From a virus: a stretch of 30,951 nucleotides of DNA. Shown piece after piece: positions 1-7,710 of this stretch. The number at the start of each line of letters is the position of its first letter. The first letter of the stretch is position 1. The notes beneath the pieces are model-generated. The model saw nothing but the letters and a program-made list of their open reading frames with translations, was not told the origin of the DNA and did no database searches. Made by a program: the position numbers and the translations under genes. The stretch lies in IMG/VR virus record IMGVR_UViG_3300002835_000740, positions 1-30,951 of that record; one strand, given 5' to 3'.

Positions 1-515
1 CCGAGACCCTTACCGAATGACATCACGAACAGATCACCACGGCGGGGCGTGCTGACACGATGCCCGGTACCACGCATGGCGTTCCATTGAGCCATCACAC
101 CGCCCGTTTTGTGTAGCGGGTTAGTGACCTTGGCTTCACGGGCTGCCTTGTCCACGCACCAGTAAACGAATGCCATGCACCATGCGGCGGGGAATGTAAT
201 ACCGACAGATGCGAGGTAACCCTGCACAGCCGGCCCCCAGTTCGACCCACGGGGTTCTTCACAGCGTCCAAGCTGCGACCGGGCTACGGATAGCACACGA
301 TCGGCGAGGTCAATGGTAGGCGGCGGTGGTGGAGGCGGTACAATCGGGCGCATGAACTTCATGCTTACCCATCCGTTAGCTGTCTTGCCCCACCCGTCCA
401 CCTCTTCTGTGATGGCAACGGAAGTACCTTGCCGCAGCGTTCCTACAATAGCCGCTGACGTGCTGCCGGTAGCCCTTACATTCAGGTTGGTGGCGATTAC
501 GATGTGCGTTTCCAT
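1..515 (-). CDS. Endolysin with SH3b and CHAP domains (3' end cut by window edge)
   Basis: This is a peptidoglycan-degrading lysin that would act on the host wall at the end of infection. Seen: the ATG at 515-513 opens a frame with no stop through position 1, so only about 171 residues are visible. Residues 1-57 form an SH3b-like domain (NLNVRATGSTSAAIVGTL, then GWVSMKFMRP). A run of seven prolines makes a linker. From about residue 69 a CHAP-type amidase/peptidase begins, with the catalytic-cysteine segment FPAAWCMAFVYWC and the following RRGDLFV strand. The CHAP histidine should lie beyond the window. It overlaps the upstream gene's stop by 19 bases and lies just downstream of the holin, the usual lysis-cassette order. 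A binding-domain-first layout is less common than CHAP-first. The call is firm; bond specificity cannot be read. Confidence 0.9.
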   Translation of the reverse strand, partial: METHIVIATNLNVRATGSTSAAIVGTLRQGTSVAITEEVDGWGKTANGWVSMKFMRPIVPPPPPPPTIDLADRVLSVARSQLGRCEEPRGSNWGPAVQGYLASVGITFPAAWCMAFVYWCVDKAAREAKVTNPLHKTGGVMAQWNAMRGTGHRVSTPRRGDLFVMSFGKGL

Positions 516-772
516 GCGAATGGGTTAAGCAATGATAGGAACTCAGCGATGCGCCGCAGTATAGACCCTGCGCGTGTGGTATGCTCAGTCTGCGAGTATG
601 CCTGTAAAGCATTCCGCAGGGCTATAAGCAGCAGTTGTTTGGCATCCCTTGGGTCAATATCAGCAGCAGCCATATATCCAAGTTCACGGCGCACGATGTA
701 GTTATACTGCGGCACACGGCGTTGGAAGTATGTAATGTCCTGATCGGTCAGGAGATATTCGTATTCGCTCAT
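497..772 (-). CDS. Hypothetical 91-aa protein in the lysis cassette
   Basis: I do not recognise this protein. It starts at an ATG that overlaps the holin stop (ATGA at 772-769) and ends 19 bases inside the endolysin gene, so it is translationally coupled on both sides. It is charged and helical in composition, with DPRDAKQLLLIALRNAL near the middle, a conserved-looking YNYIVRRELGYM segment, and a C-terminal LSLLNPFAWK that could lie on a membrane. There is no signal peptide and no full transmembrane helix. Its position between holin and endolysin suggests an accessory lysis role (antiholin or spanin-like), but that is inferred from context only. Confidence 0.65.
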   Translation of the reverse strand: MSEYEYLLTDQDITYFQRRVPQYNYIVRRELGYMAAADIDPRDAKQLLLIALRNALQAYSQTEHTTRAGSILRRIAEFLSLLNPFAWKRTS

Positions 773-993
773 CCTTGTGCTTCGGCCCCCTTGCCGTAGT
801 TTTTGTACTCAGGGTTAAGGTAGTTCAGGATTACAGGCATACCGGCTACTACGCCGGCAGTGGCGAGTGCCTTGATACTTTCCATATCCATGCACCACAA
901 ATCATCCATTGCAATCCAAAGGGTTAGTACAGTTGACAGAAACACCTTCAGGAATGTTCCGATAGGGCCTGCCATTACTTTGCGTGTGTTCAT
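769..993 (-). CDS. Putative holin (74 aa)
   Basis: A small membrane protein expected to form lesions in the inner membrane and release the endolysin. Seen: an N-terminal hydrophobic segment, GPIGTFLKVFLSTVLTLWIAM, and a second, ALATAGVVAGMPVILNYL, separated by a short acidic turn. The tail is charged (NPEYKNYGKG). Two segments, length 74, the closing NYLNP pattern and a position one gene before an endolysin all fit small holins of phages from Bacteroidota. The ATG at 993 follows the upstream gene's stop by four bases; the stop overlaps the next gene (ATGA). Assignment rests on topology and context. Confidence 0.75.
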   Translation of the reverse strand: MNTRKVMAGPIGTFLKVFLSTVLTLWIAMDDLWCMDMESIKALATAGVVAGMPVILNYLNPEYKNYGKGAEAQG

Positions 994-997
994 AGTA

Positions 998-1924
998 TTA
1001 CCAGTTTACTTGTGAATGTACTTGTGTTATAGTCCAATTCGCATCCGTTCCTGCATCTATGCTCAGGCCGATATATTGCCCTGCGAATGCTGTGCTGTCA
1101 AAGGTAGCACTTGTTCCGTCTACTTGGCCTGTATTGTCTTCGCAAAATCCGACCGCATGGCTTCCGCTTTTACCTTTATGCACCCACCATGCCGAACCCT
1201 GCACCACGGTGAGAGTGCCTATTGCCCGCACTGTTGCCATGACATGAAGCACCCCGTTATCTGTATCTGCTGTCTGCGGTGAGCCTGTTAACTGAAGAAT
1301 GGCCGTATCTGATGATGACAGACCCGTGCCTACCCTAATTGAGTACACAGGAGAGGCTACCCCGTCTGCCGTCTTTGAGGCCGAAATACGCCAGTAGAAC
1401 ATGGACCGCAGTGCGAACCCATGTGAAGGAATAATGATGTTGCTATCGGCAACGTATGTGTCCACATCGAATCCTACTTGGTCCGCAATAGATGCATCCG
1501 TAGTGTCCTTGCCATTCACAGCGAGGTTGATAGCTGTCATCACATCCGCAATAGCATCGGTAGTCTGCACGGATGCATACCTGCGGAAAAGAATCAGCGC
1601 ATCACCGCTGACTGCCTGTACACGATGCACTGCGGCGCAGTTAACGAGAACATAGGTATAGGCGGCATGGTTGAACTCGTGGAAGCCGTAGCCGTCTGTA
1701 TAGGCTACTATCTCTGCGTATGTTTCAGCTATTCTTATTGTCTGCGTGCCGTACAGGCCCGAAGAATCCCACACAAGGCTACTGAGTGCGGGATCTATCC
1801 GCACGGCCTCTATTGGCTCTGTATTTAGCGTAACAAACACATTACCTCCGTCTTGGAACACAAACGCAATAAGGCTCGTATCGACGTAGAATGTATTGCC
1901 GTTATTGGTTAGTGTAAGAATCAT
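998..1924 (-). CDS. Putative virion/tail protein with C-terminal beta-sandwich-like domain (308 aa)
   Basis: Probably a structural protein of the tail or its fibres. The start is the ATG at 1924, which overlaps the upstream stop (ATGA); a longer frame would need a non-ATG start inside that gene. The N-terminal 100 residues are short beta strands (MILTLTNNGNTFYVDTSLIA, then VNCAAVHRVQAV). Residues ~105-150 resemble a helical oligomerisation stretch (TDAIADVMTAINLAVNG). Residues ~165-308 look like a phage jelly-roll: SPVYSIRVGTGLSSSDTAIL, then GTLTVVQGSAWW, closing on GLSIDAGTDANWTITQVH. That closing pattern recurs in phage tail and decoration proteins. There are no catalytic motifs. It could be a second adhesin or a fibre trimerisation partner. 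Function is inferred. Confidence 0.7.
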   Translation of the reverse strand: MILTLTNNGNTFYVDTSLIAFVFQDGGNVFVTLNTEPIEAVRIDPALSSLVWDSSGLYGTQTIRIAETYAEIVAYTDGYGFHEFNHAAYTYVLVNCAAVHRVQAVSGDALILFRRYASVQTTDAIADVMTAINLAVNGKDTTDASIADQVGFDVDTYVADSNIIIPSHGFALRSMFYWRISASKTADGVASPVYSIRVGTGLSSSDTAILQLTGSPQTADTDNGVLHVMATVRAIGTLTVVQGSAWWVHKGKSGSHAVGFCEDNTGQVDGTSATFDSTAFAGQYIGLSIDAGTDANWTITQVHSQVNW

Positions 1925-2244
1925 TTTCCCTTGCGCAGTTCTCTTGTTTCTTTGAGTTCTGTCATCACGCACTCCATTATCTTTGTGTGCCGTTCCATGC
2001 TCTTTTGGATCGATTTCATGGCCTCTGTGTTGTCGCTGATGATGCGCTGCTGTGTTTCGGCCATTACTATCAATTTGCTGTGTGCATTCTCCATGTACTC
2101 ACGGATGCGCTTCTCGGCTTCTTCCAGCTTGTTCTGCGTCCGCTCGGTGAATCGGTCGTATCTGCGCCACAGAATGTACGCCCCGTACAATGCGAGTGCC
2201 ACGATAGGGCTTTGTTCGATTACTTTTTCCCAGAATCCGTTCAT
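1921..2244 (-). CDS. One-TM coiled-coil protein, BhlA/UviB holin-like (107 aa)
   Basis: The N-terminus (MNGFWEKVIEQSPIVALALYG, continuing AYILWRR) is a short amphipathic lead followed by one transmembrane helix. From residue ~30 to the end it is a long charged coiled coil (RTQNKLEEAEKRIREYMENA). This layout matches bacteriocin-associated holin-like proteins of the BhlA/UviB type, where a helix with an EQSP/EQGP lead is followed by a basic coiled coil. The ATG at 2244 directly follows the upstream stop; an upstream TTG would add only three residues and was not chosen. With the two-segment protein at 769-993 the phage may carry two holin-type proteins, or this one may be a membrane-anchored structural or superinfection protein. 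Confidence 0.65.
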   Translation of the reverse strand: MNGFWEKVIEQSPIVALALYGAYILWRRYDRFTERTQNKLEEAEKRIREYMENAHSKLIVMAETQQRIISDNTEAMKSIQKSMERHTKIMECVMTELKETRELRKGK

Positions 2245-2245
2245 G

Positions 2246-2455
2246 CTATTCAATTATTGGCAGTTCTTGTACTTCTTCCATTTCAGATGTGTAGACCTTT
2301 GTGGCCATTGGCGGCTCGGCTTTGAGGATATACCAATCGCCGTCTATTTCTACGGCATCGGCCCAATTAGTAGTACTTGGTCCGTAGTTCTCTCCTGCTA
2401 CGACTTCATTATCGTAAGCCTCGCATTGTTCGTATGTTCCTTTGTAGTATGGCAT
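2246..2455 (-). CDS. Hypothetical 69-aa acidic protein downstream of fibre gene
   Basis: I do not recognise it. The ATG at 2455 overlaps the fibre stop (TAATG), so it is coupled to the fibre gene. It opens MPYYKGTYEQCEAYDNEVV and contains WADAVEIDGDWYILKAEPPM, a pattern typical of a small beta-strand protein. The C-terminus is acidic. It has one cysteine, no signal and no membrane helix. Small soluble genes directly after a fibre gene often encode fibre assembly chaperones or caps; that role is only a guess from position. Confidence 0.65.
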   Translation of the reverse strand: MPYYKGTYEQCEAYDNEVVAGENYGPSTTNWADAVEIDGDWYILKAEPPMATKVYTSEMEEVQELPIIE

Positions 2456-4275
2456 TATGGGTAGATGTTATAGAATGTATTTATGTTAGTTCTAAATGTT
2501 GCGAGTGTTGGTTGAGAAGGCAACAGGATAAGTTCTTGGAATCTACTAATAGGAGTGCTTGCAGTTAGCCCATTACCAAGAGAAAAATCGACATTGTTAT
2601 TGCCTGAATATGTACCCCAATTTTGAGTATTATCATTAACAGGAGAACCACCATTTAGATAACCTGTTGTTCTTTGTGAAGCTGTTGCATTGTTTGCGTC
2701 AACATAAAATGTCAATAATGCCTGTGCGTCAGGTGTAGAAGCTGCTGCAGTCCCATTATAATTATTTGAACTTGATTGATATGCTTGTATATACGTTTTG
2801 CCATCAGTCCAATTTAAAACTCCCCATCCATTATTAGTGCCACCTACACCTGTATTTGATGTTGCAATTAATGCCCTTGAACTTGTTGTTGTAATTCCTT
2901 TTTTATAAACTGAAAATAATGAACTTTCTGTTCCATCTCTCATAAATAGGAAATATGTTGTAGATGAAGGTATTGTCATTCTACAACTTGTGGCAATATC
3001 ACATACAGCAGTAGGCTTTGTGTTTAACAAATGAAGAGTTCCTGCATTTACAATTCTAAACTGGTTTGCTGCTGTTGTTTGTTGCCAATTATACCCACTT
3101 CCAACCTGCTCATAAATGCGAGTAATAAACGCAGAGTTAGCCCCAACAAATGAAGTAATCGCAGCTGTATTAAGTGCGCCACCGCTGAATCCGATGTCTG
3201 TTTCTGCGTTATCATTAGACCTGCGAATGCGGATAGCAACGGTAGCCGTGTTCTTTAACTGACGAGCAACCGACCATGCATAAGCTGTATTTGTTGCGTA
3301 TGAATCAAGTAAATAAGGCAAAGGCACCGCATAACTATTCGATGACGCTTGCGGTGTTGAACCTGCCGAAGTGGTTGCCGTCACAACGCAGTCAATTGTA
3401 TTGCCTCCGTCTGCGGTAACCAATGTATAAGTCGAAGCCGTAGCCCCTCCAATCGGTGAGCCGCCCCTGCGCCATTGGTAGGCGTAGCTTATATCTCCGA
3501 GGTATGTCCATGTACCTGTTGAGCAAGTCAGCACAGAGCCAACCGAGTTTGTACCTGTAATCGCAGGAGCCACCGTATTCACAGGTGCTGTATCCCATTG
3601 GGTTGTTACATCGTTGTTGGCGTACAGGTCGAGAATATCACCATCAGGCTGTCCTGCGTTATTCGTTGCAAGTGCGATGTTGAATATTGCACTAATCGAC
3701 TGACCGCTAATGCCCGTGAATATGCCGTCATTGCCTGACGTTGAGCCGAGGGCAGTGCAGGCAGGCAGTTCAATGTTTGACAGCGGGCAGTTACCGAGCA
3801 GGCCATTACCCACGGAAACCGCAGCGGACAGCACAAGGTTCGCAATAGAACCGCCTGCAAGGCAGTTATCGCCCATGCTGTTGACACTTCCGTCATCTGT
3901 CACTTGCACGAGGTTGGAATCAATCAGCGCAGATGCGGGAATGTCTACACCGCTTCCGCCTGTCAATATAACATCATTGCCAATGACTGAAACTGCGGTA
4001 TAATTACCCGCAAGCTGTGTATTCCAATCATTGAGCGACTGCATAGGCGCATTGCCTGCTGAATATCGAAGTGTAAGCGTGTACGGCGAACCGCATGACG
4101 GCACATGGCTGAGAAAGTATTGCTGCCATTGGTACTCATTAAATGCGAGGTTGTTCGGCTGTGCAATCCATACATTCTCAGACTGAGAACAGCAGGTATA
4201 GTTTGTATCCTTAACAAGCGCATAGAAATCGCACTCATTCAGGTATTGTCCGGTAGCTATGTTATAAAAGGTCAT
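2455..4275 (-). CDS. Modular tail fibre/adhesin: LRR-like, Ig-like and C-terminal ABF-B/LamG-like domains (606 aa)
   Basis: Probable receptor-binding fibre. Residues ~115-230 resemble BspA-type leucine-rich repeats found in Bacteroidota phage fibres (NCLAGGSIANLVLSAAVSV, then NCPLSNIELPACTALGS). Residues ~230-318 are an Ig-like domain (PVNTVAPAITGTNSVGSVLT, AYQWRRGGSPIGGA, NTIDCVVTATTSAGS). Residues ~320-606 resemble the concanavalin-like/arabinofuranosidase-B-type module seen in phage fibres (VARQL, AIRIRRSNDNAETDIGFSGG, TAANQFRIVNAG). Bases 2460-3200, encoding that last module, are visibly more AT-rich than the rest of the gene, suggesting separate acquisition. The start ATG overlaps the upstream stop. 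Domain calls are by recognition; the sugar or protein target cannot be read. Confidence 0.82.
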   Translation of the reverse strand: MTFYNIATGQYLNECDFYALVKDTNYTCCSQSENVWIAQPNNLAFNEYQWQQYFLSHVPSCGSPYTLTLRYSAGNAPMQSLNDWNTQLAGNYTAVSVIGNDVILTGGSGVDIPASALIDSNLVQVTDDGSVNSMGDNCLAGGSIANLVLSAAVSVGNGLLGNCPLSNIELPACTALGSTSGNDGIFTGISGQSISAIFNIALATNNAGQPDGDILDLYANNDVTTQWDTAPVNTVAPAITGTNSVGSVLTCSTGTWTYLGDISYAYQWRRGGSPIGGATASTYTLVTADGGNTIDCVVTATTSAGSTPQASSNSYAVPLPYLLDSYATNTAYAWSVARQLKNTATVAIRIRRSNDNAETDIGFSGGALNTAAITSFVGANSAFITRIYEQVGSGYNWQQTTAANQFRIVNAGTLHLLNTKPTAVCDIATSCRMTIPSSTTYFLFMRDGTESSLFSVYKKGITTTSSRALIATSNTGVGGTNNGWGVLNWTDGKTYIQAYQSSSNNYNGTAAASTPDAQALLTFYVDANNATASQRTTGYLNGGSPVNDNTQNWGTYSGNNNVDFSLGNGLTASTPISRFQELILLPSQPTLATFRTNINTFYNIYP

Positions 4276-4550
4276 GTGCGTGAAGGTCGTGCTGTGGTGA
4301 TTGTTGTGTATTGCATCACACGGTAGTAGACGTTGCCGAGTTCATCGGTGATGTAGTCGGTATCATCGCACTGCACCGATTGCGTGTAATCAAAGAACCC
4401 CGTACTGATGTTACTGATGCCGCCTGATATATCCACACCAAAGCGGGTATAGGTAGCACCTCCTGAAGTAGATGTGAAGTTAATCCAATCTTGACCGGAC
4501 CATTCGACAACGGTATTGGTCACTCCTGCGGTTGCGATGCGTATGAACAT
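4272..4550 (-). CDS. Hypothetical 92-aa beta-rich protein before fibre gene
   Basis: I do not recognise this protein. It begins MFIRIATAGVTNTVVEWSG and is rich in T, S, G and aromatic residues in alternating strands, ending in TTITTARPSRT. It has no membrane helix and one cysteine. The ATG at 4550 overlaps the membrane protein's stop (TAATG) and its own stop overlaps the fibre start (ATGA), so it is made together with the fibre. Size, composition and position suggest a small structural protein, such as a fibre attachment or tail-tip piece. That is inference. Confidence 0.65.
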   Translation of the reverse strand: MFIRIATAGVTNTVVEWSGQDWINFTSTSGGATYTRFGVDISGGISNISTGFFDYTQSVQCDDTDYITDELGNVYYRVMQYTTITTARPSRT

Positions 4551-4939
4551 TATAAATCAAGTTTTGAGGATTCTACTTCAGGCTGTGGGTTGCGCCATGA
4601 TACGCCTTGCTCTTGCCCCCTTGACTGCGCATAGAACACCATGCCGCCGAATAGTACATAGGTCAGCAGGTCATAGTACCACGGCTCAGGGAACAGGAAC
4701 CATAGCAGCAAGGTGGCAAGTTCTGCGAAGCGTTGAATAGTACAGACCCTACACCCGCCGATGGATTTGAATGCGAACTCTGCGGCCTTGCTCTGAGCGC
4801 TGCGAGCGTGCAGCCATGCAAGCGGTCGGGCCATGAAATCGAGAAATTGCCCTTCCCGAATTGCGAACAGATACAACTCACCAACACCGACCACGGCGAA
4901 GGCAAGTAGGATGAATGTTAGAACGAACTCTATGCTCAT
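4550..4939 (-). CDS. Putative integral membrane protein (129 aa)
   Basis: A small membrane protein. The first ~27 residues (MSIEFVLTFILLAFAVVGVG, ELYLFAI) form an N-terminal transmembrane helix. After a charged middle (FMARPLAWLHARSAQSKAAEF) come ATLLLWFLFP and WYYDLLTYVLFGGMVFYAQS, likely two more. A GGCRVCTIQRF motif (CxxC) lies between them. The tail is soluble and charged. It is unusual between neck/structural genes and the fibre gene; the start is coupled to the upstream stop (ATGA). Possible roles are superinfection exclusion or lysis; neither is shown by sequence. Confidence 0.65.
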   Translation of the reverse strand: MSIEFVLTFILLAFAVVGVGELYLFAIREGQFLDFMARPLAWLHARSAQSKAAEFAFKSIGGCRVCTIQRFAELATLLLWFLFPEPWYYDLLTYVLFGGMVFYAQSRGQEQGVSWRNPQPEVESSKLDL

Positions 4940-5628
4940 ATTGCGTTGCTGATTAATTGGTTACCGACTGCGACACCTACCGGCAGGAATGAATAGCAGG
5001 CTACATAATTGCGCCAGTTGACCGGTGTGCAGTTTGGCGTTTCGAATGTAATTGCATAATAAATTGTGTTGCCTCCAATCTGCGACTTGTCAACGATTGT
5101 CATTACATTATTGGCTATGCTAATACCTGCACTGACAGCCGTATAGCTAATTCCTGTTACTCCTCCCGCAGGATTGTACAATGCCCCGATTGTTATTTCT
5201 GTACCGTCATCAATGAGGTTAATATCATTTAACGTAATAGCACCAGATACAGACCAAACAGAACCTGACGGTAGAATAGGTGCGCATACTGCATTGTCAA
5301 GGAATACACTGCTGCTAATCGTTCCCCACGGCTCAACATCGGTGTAAATATTGGATTCCTGTGCAAGTACCTTTACCTTATAGCAGGCCAACTCAACACC
5401 CGCTGAAGTGCTGATGCTGAATGTGGTTTCGCTGCCTTCGTTGAATGTATTACCTGGCACAGTAAGGAATCCGCCGCTGCCATTGCTCAGAAGTTGCCGA
5501 GTAATCACGGCTCCGTTGTGTTCAAAAGATAACGTGAACACGCCTGCGCAGTCTGCGGTAACTGAAGTGGCTATGCCTTCGCAGGCACGAATGCATCCGA
5601 GGTCTTGTGGGTTAGTGCAGCAACTCAT
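4936..5628 (-). CDS. Cys-rich beta-sandwich-like structural protein (~230 aa)
   Basis: Not recognised as a named family. The ATG at 5628 overlaps the upstream stop as ATGA; an in-frame ATG six bases earlier is also possible. The N-terminus is cysteine-dense (MSCCTNPQDLGCIRACEG), followed by two regions of alternating strands: VFTLSFEHNGAVITRQLL, and a second half with GSVWSVSGAITLNDINLI and NTIYYAITFETPNC. Composition resembles two Ig-like or tail-tube-like domains. Downstream of the neck genes, a tail tube or head-tail protein is plausible. It is an alternative candidate for the major tail protein to the 216-aa product at 13263-13913. Confidence 0.65.
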   Translation of the reverse strand: MSCCTNPQDLGCIRACEGIATSVTADCAGVFTLSFEHNGAVITRQLLSNGSGGFLTVPGNTFNEGSETTFSISTSAGVELACYKVKVLAQESNIYTDVEPWGTISSSVFLDNAVCAPILPSGSVWSVSGAITLNDINLIDDGTEITIGALYNPAGGVTGISYTAVSAGISIANNVMTIVDKSQIGGNTIYYAITFETPNCTPVNWRNYVACYSFLPVGVAVGNQLISNAI

Positions 5629-6116
5629 AGACATTCACAGAGTAAGAGGTTACAGTCCTTGCCGGACAAAATATCGTTTACTTCAAAGTCAACGGCCACA
5701 AGGGTAAGCCCTCGCAGTCCGTCCGTTATATTTCGGTTGCCCGTCTCAGCGAAGAATACCTCCGTGCGCTCGGTAACGATGCGTGTAGCGGTATGCCCGT
5801 TGCGTGTTATTGCATCCACAAGAACCATTGACAGATTCTGCTCAGATGAGCCACGCATAATAGCCACGATGCGGCAAGATGTTGTGCGCTCATAGTATTG
5901 CACACGGCATCCACGGGCCTGCGCTGTCAGGCGGCTATCCTTCAGAGAACGGATGTAGAAGTAATTTCCGTAATCATCCCTAATGCCAACGTATTGGCGG
6001 TAAGTGTCCATTACCACATCAGTACCTGACGGCTTCTCGACATTGGCAAAGCCTGTATTCCACTCGCTGTACTTGGCGAGGAGATAGTCTTTGAGGTCGT
6101 TTAGTTTGCCGGTCAT
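5625..6116 (-). CDS. Neck protein, tail-terminator/head-tail joining candidate (163 aa)
   Basis: Starts at an ATG overlapping the upstream stop (ATGA). The N-terminal MTGKLNDLKDYLLAKYSEWN helix is followed by strands (YFYIRSLKDSRLTAQ, CRIVAIMRGSSEQNL, ALVDAITRNG-like segment). Length 163 and a helix-then-sheet arrangement fit the tail-terminator/head-tail joining family, which usually follows a gp10/Mu gpG-like gene as it does here. The C-terminus ends CNLLLCECL, three cysteines in nine residues. No motif is diagnostic, so the assignment is from order and fold pattern. Confidence 0.65.
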   Translation of the reverse strand: MTGKLNDLKDYLLAKYSEWNTGFANVEKPSGTDVVMDTYRQYVGIRDDYGNYFYIRSLKDSRLTAQARGCRVQYYERTTSCRIVAIMRGSSEQNLSMVLVDAITRNGHTATRIVTERTEVFFAETGNRNITDGLRGLTLVAVDFEVNDILSGKDCNLLLCECL

Positions 6117-6673
6117 GCGTTGCGGGTTGTTATGATTATGGCTTGGTCAGCAAGTTGAGTGCGAAGATAATCTTTTTCCGCTTCTTGTAGCGAGGCCCAG
6201 TCCCCGAATCTTTCCTCGTTGCCAAGGACTTTCTGATGCTCGGCTGCATCAGCATTGCCGAACAGCACTTCGCTGCCGAACTTGTAGACACGAAAGGCCC
6301 GTTCAAGTGAGCCTCCGTACTTCAGGTTGACAACCTCTGTGCTACGGCCTTGGATGCTGCGAAGTTCGCTATAACCACCGGGAAGGTACATTGATTTGCG
6401 TTGTGCGCCGTTCTCGAATGTAGCACCTCCTCCGTTCTTTCCTCTTGGCTTAAATGCCCCTGTACGGATGAATGCGGCCTTAGTGTAGTACGCAGGTTTA
6501 GTGCTGTACTGCCCAATATCTCCGCCGTCTGAGTTCTCACCACGCCCGAACACACGGTCCTTCCATTCGGCCTCAAGTTCCGTCATGGCCTGCACCACAC
6601 CCACCTCCGGCATCTGCTCGTCAAGCTGACGGGCGATGTCTTGAAGGTGTATAGATAGTGCTTGGAAACTCAC
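6113..6673 (-). CDS. Head-tail/virion morphogenesis protein, HK97 gp10- or Mu gpG-like (186 aa, GTG start)
   Basis: Likely a neck or tail-completion protein. The only start giving a complete N-terminus is GTG at 6673, three bases after the upstream stop; the next in-frame ATG would remove 20 residues of a well-formed helix (ALSIHLQDIARQLDEQM). The middle carries LEAEWKDRVFGRGENSDGGD, then TGAFKPRG and a YGGSLERAFRVYKFGSEVLF strand block, as in virion-morphogenesis proteins with a 'mutual helix, disordered basic loop, sheet' layout. Its stop overlaps the next gene (ATGA). Family assignment is tentative. Confidence 0.7.
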   Translation of the reverse strand: MSFQALSIHLQDIARQLDEQMPEVGVVQAMTELEAEWKDRVFGRGENSDGGDIGQYSTKPAYYTKAAFIRTGAFKPRGKNGGGATFENGAQRKSMYLPGGYSELRSIQGRSTEVVNLKYGGSLERAFRVYKFGSEVLFGNADAAEHQKVLGNEERFGDWASLQEAEKDYLRTQLADQAIIITTRNA

Positions 6674-6676
6674 TGA

Positions 6677-7654
6677 TTAGACGTTGGTTTTTACTTGCAC
6701 CCCTGAGCAGTCGATGCACTTGCACCCGCCGTCAGAGTTTACAATATACTGCCGCACGGCTTGCATAGCATTAGTGAGGTAGCCACGATAGGCATCGAAT
6801 CCTGCGGCTGCTTGCTGCGTTATCTGATCACCCTGATAGATGGTCAGGTAGTTCAGCCGATGGTTCTTCACCATCTCGTCATAGAACATAGCACCGCAGA
6901 GTTCATACGCAGCTTGCCCGATCAGGCCCTGCGTGGCAAGGTCGCAGACAAGCGTACCGATGTCGCACTTGCAGTACAGGTCGAGTTCTATGCCATAGGA
7001 TTGCGTGGTGTTGGCTACTCCATTGTTCAGCCCGTTCACCCGCACGCATTCATTCTTCACGGTCCCACCGCAGCCCGTGCCGCAGTTTGGTTTGTTGCCA
7101 TATACGGCGATGTCTGAAGGCAGCGTGACCTGAATCTCGTTGCCTTCGAATGTCTTATTCACAACGAACTCGTTAATCTTCCCCGCTGTAAGGCTTACCG
7201 ATGCTGTGTAAGTGGTTCCTGTGGTGTCTGCAAGTTGCAGGGTGGTGTCGATGGTCTGATTTGAGTAGATACGAACGGCTCGGACCACAATCTTGTACAG
7301 GCGGCATTGAGGCTTCTGTTTGTACACCACGATGCCTCGGCGCTGTCCGGATGTTCCGGCGGCGATAGTGGTGCCGTCCCATTCACCGGTTCGCCATGCG
7401 TTCGATTGAATCCCATTGACACGATATGTTGAGGCGATGTAGGCCTGAATGTCTGAATTGAGACGCAGCATAGCACGGCGTCGGAGGTCGGTCAGGTAGT
7501 TGAATCCAGTTACCGTCTTCTCGTCATTGTAGTTCGCTGCCGATTGAATAGTGATGCCGGGGTAGTCCGTGATGAAGTACCCGCTAAGGCTTTCCGTGTC
7601 GCTGCCTGAGCATGAGGCACGGATTCCGATTATATTGTCAAGGCATGAGGCCAT
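6677..7654 (-). CDS. Cys-rich virion protein downstream of major capsid (325 aa)
   Basis: Not recognised as a named family. The start is the ATG at 7654 after a 56-bp gap holding a terminator. It begins MASCLDNIIGIRASCSGSDT and has a helical first third (DLRRRAMLRLNSDIQAYIAS). The central beta region has NQTIDTTLQLADTTGTTYTA and a cysteine cluster, GNKPNCGTGCGGTVKNEC. It closes with CKCD and GCKCIDCSGV, all possible metal or disulfide sites. Such a protein directly after the capsid gene could be a minor capsid, head-completion or adaptor protein; the helical N-terminal part would suit a connector. The role is inferred from order. Confidence 0.7.
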   Translation of the reverse strand: MASCLDNIIGIRASCSGSDTESLSGYFITDYPGITIQSAANYNDEKTVTGFNYLTDLRRRAMLRLNSDIQAYIASTYRVNGIQSNAWRTGEWDGTTIAAGTSGQRRGIVVYKQKPQCRLYKIVVRAVRIYSNQTIDTTLQLADTTGTTYTASVSLTAGKINEFVVNKTFEGNEIQVTLPSDIAVYGNKPNCGTGCGGTVKNECVRVNGLNNGVANTTQSYGIELDLYCKCDIGTLVCDLATQGLIGQAAYELCGAMFYDEMVKNHRLNYLTIYQGDQITQQAAAGFDAYRGYLTNAMQAVRQYIVNSDGGCKCIDCSGVQVKTNV

Positions 7655-7671
7655 CTGTGTTAGGTTTGGGG

Positions 7672-7704
7672 TTTAAAAGAAGGGGGCGGTAGTTAGCCGC
7701 CCCC
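7672..7704 (-). terminator. Rho-independent terminator after the major capsid gene
   Basis: On the minus strand GGGGGCGG (7689-7682 complement side) pairs with CCGCCCCC across a 7-base loop. The arms are 7682-7689 and 7697-7704, 8 perfect G/C pairs. They are followed in the direction of transcription by TTCTTTTAAA. It lies 7 bases after the capsid stop. It would lower transcription of neck and tail genes relative to capsid, a common dosage device. Confidence 0.8.
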
Positions 7705-7710
7705 ATTCAG

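Noticed and set aside
1931-2464. 177-codon plus-strand frame over the coiled-coil and 69-aa genes
   Set aside because: Opposes two coupled minus-strand genes, and reads as a shadow of the coiled-coil codons.
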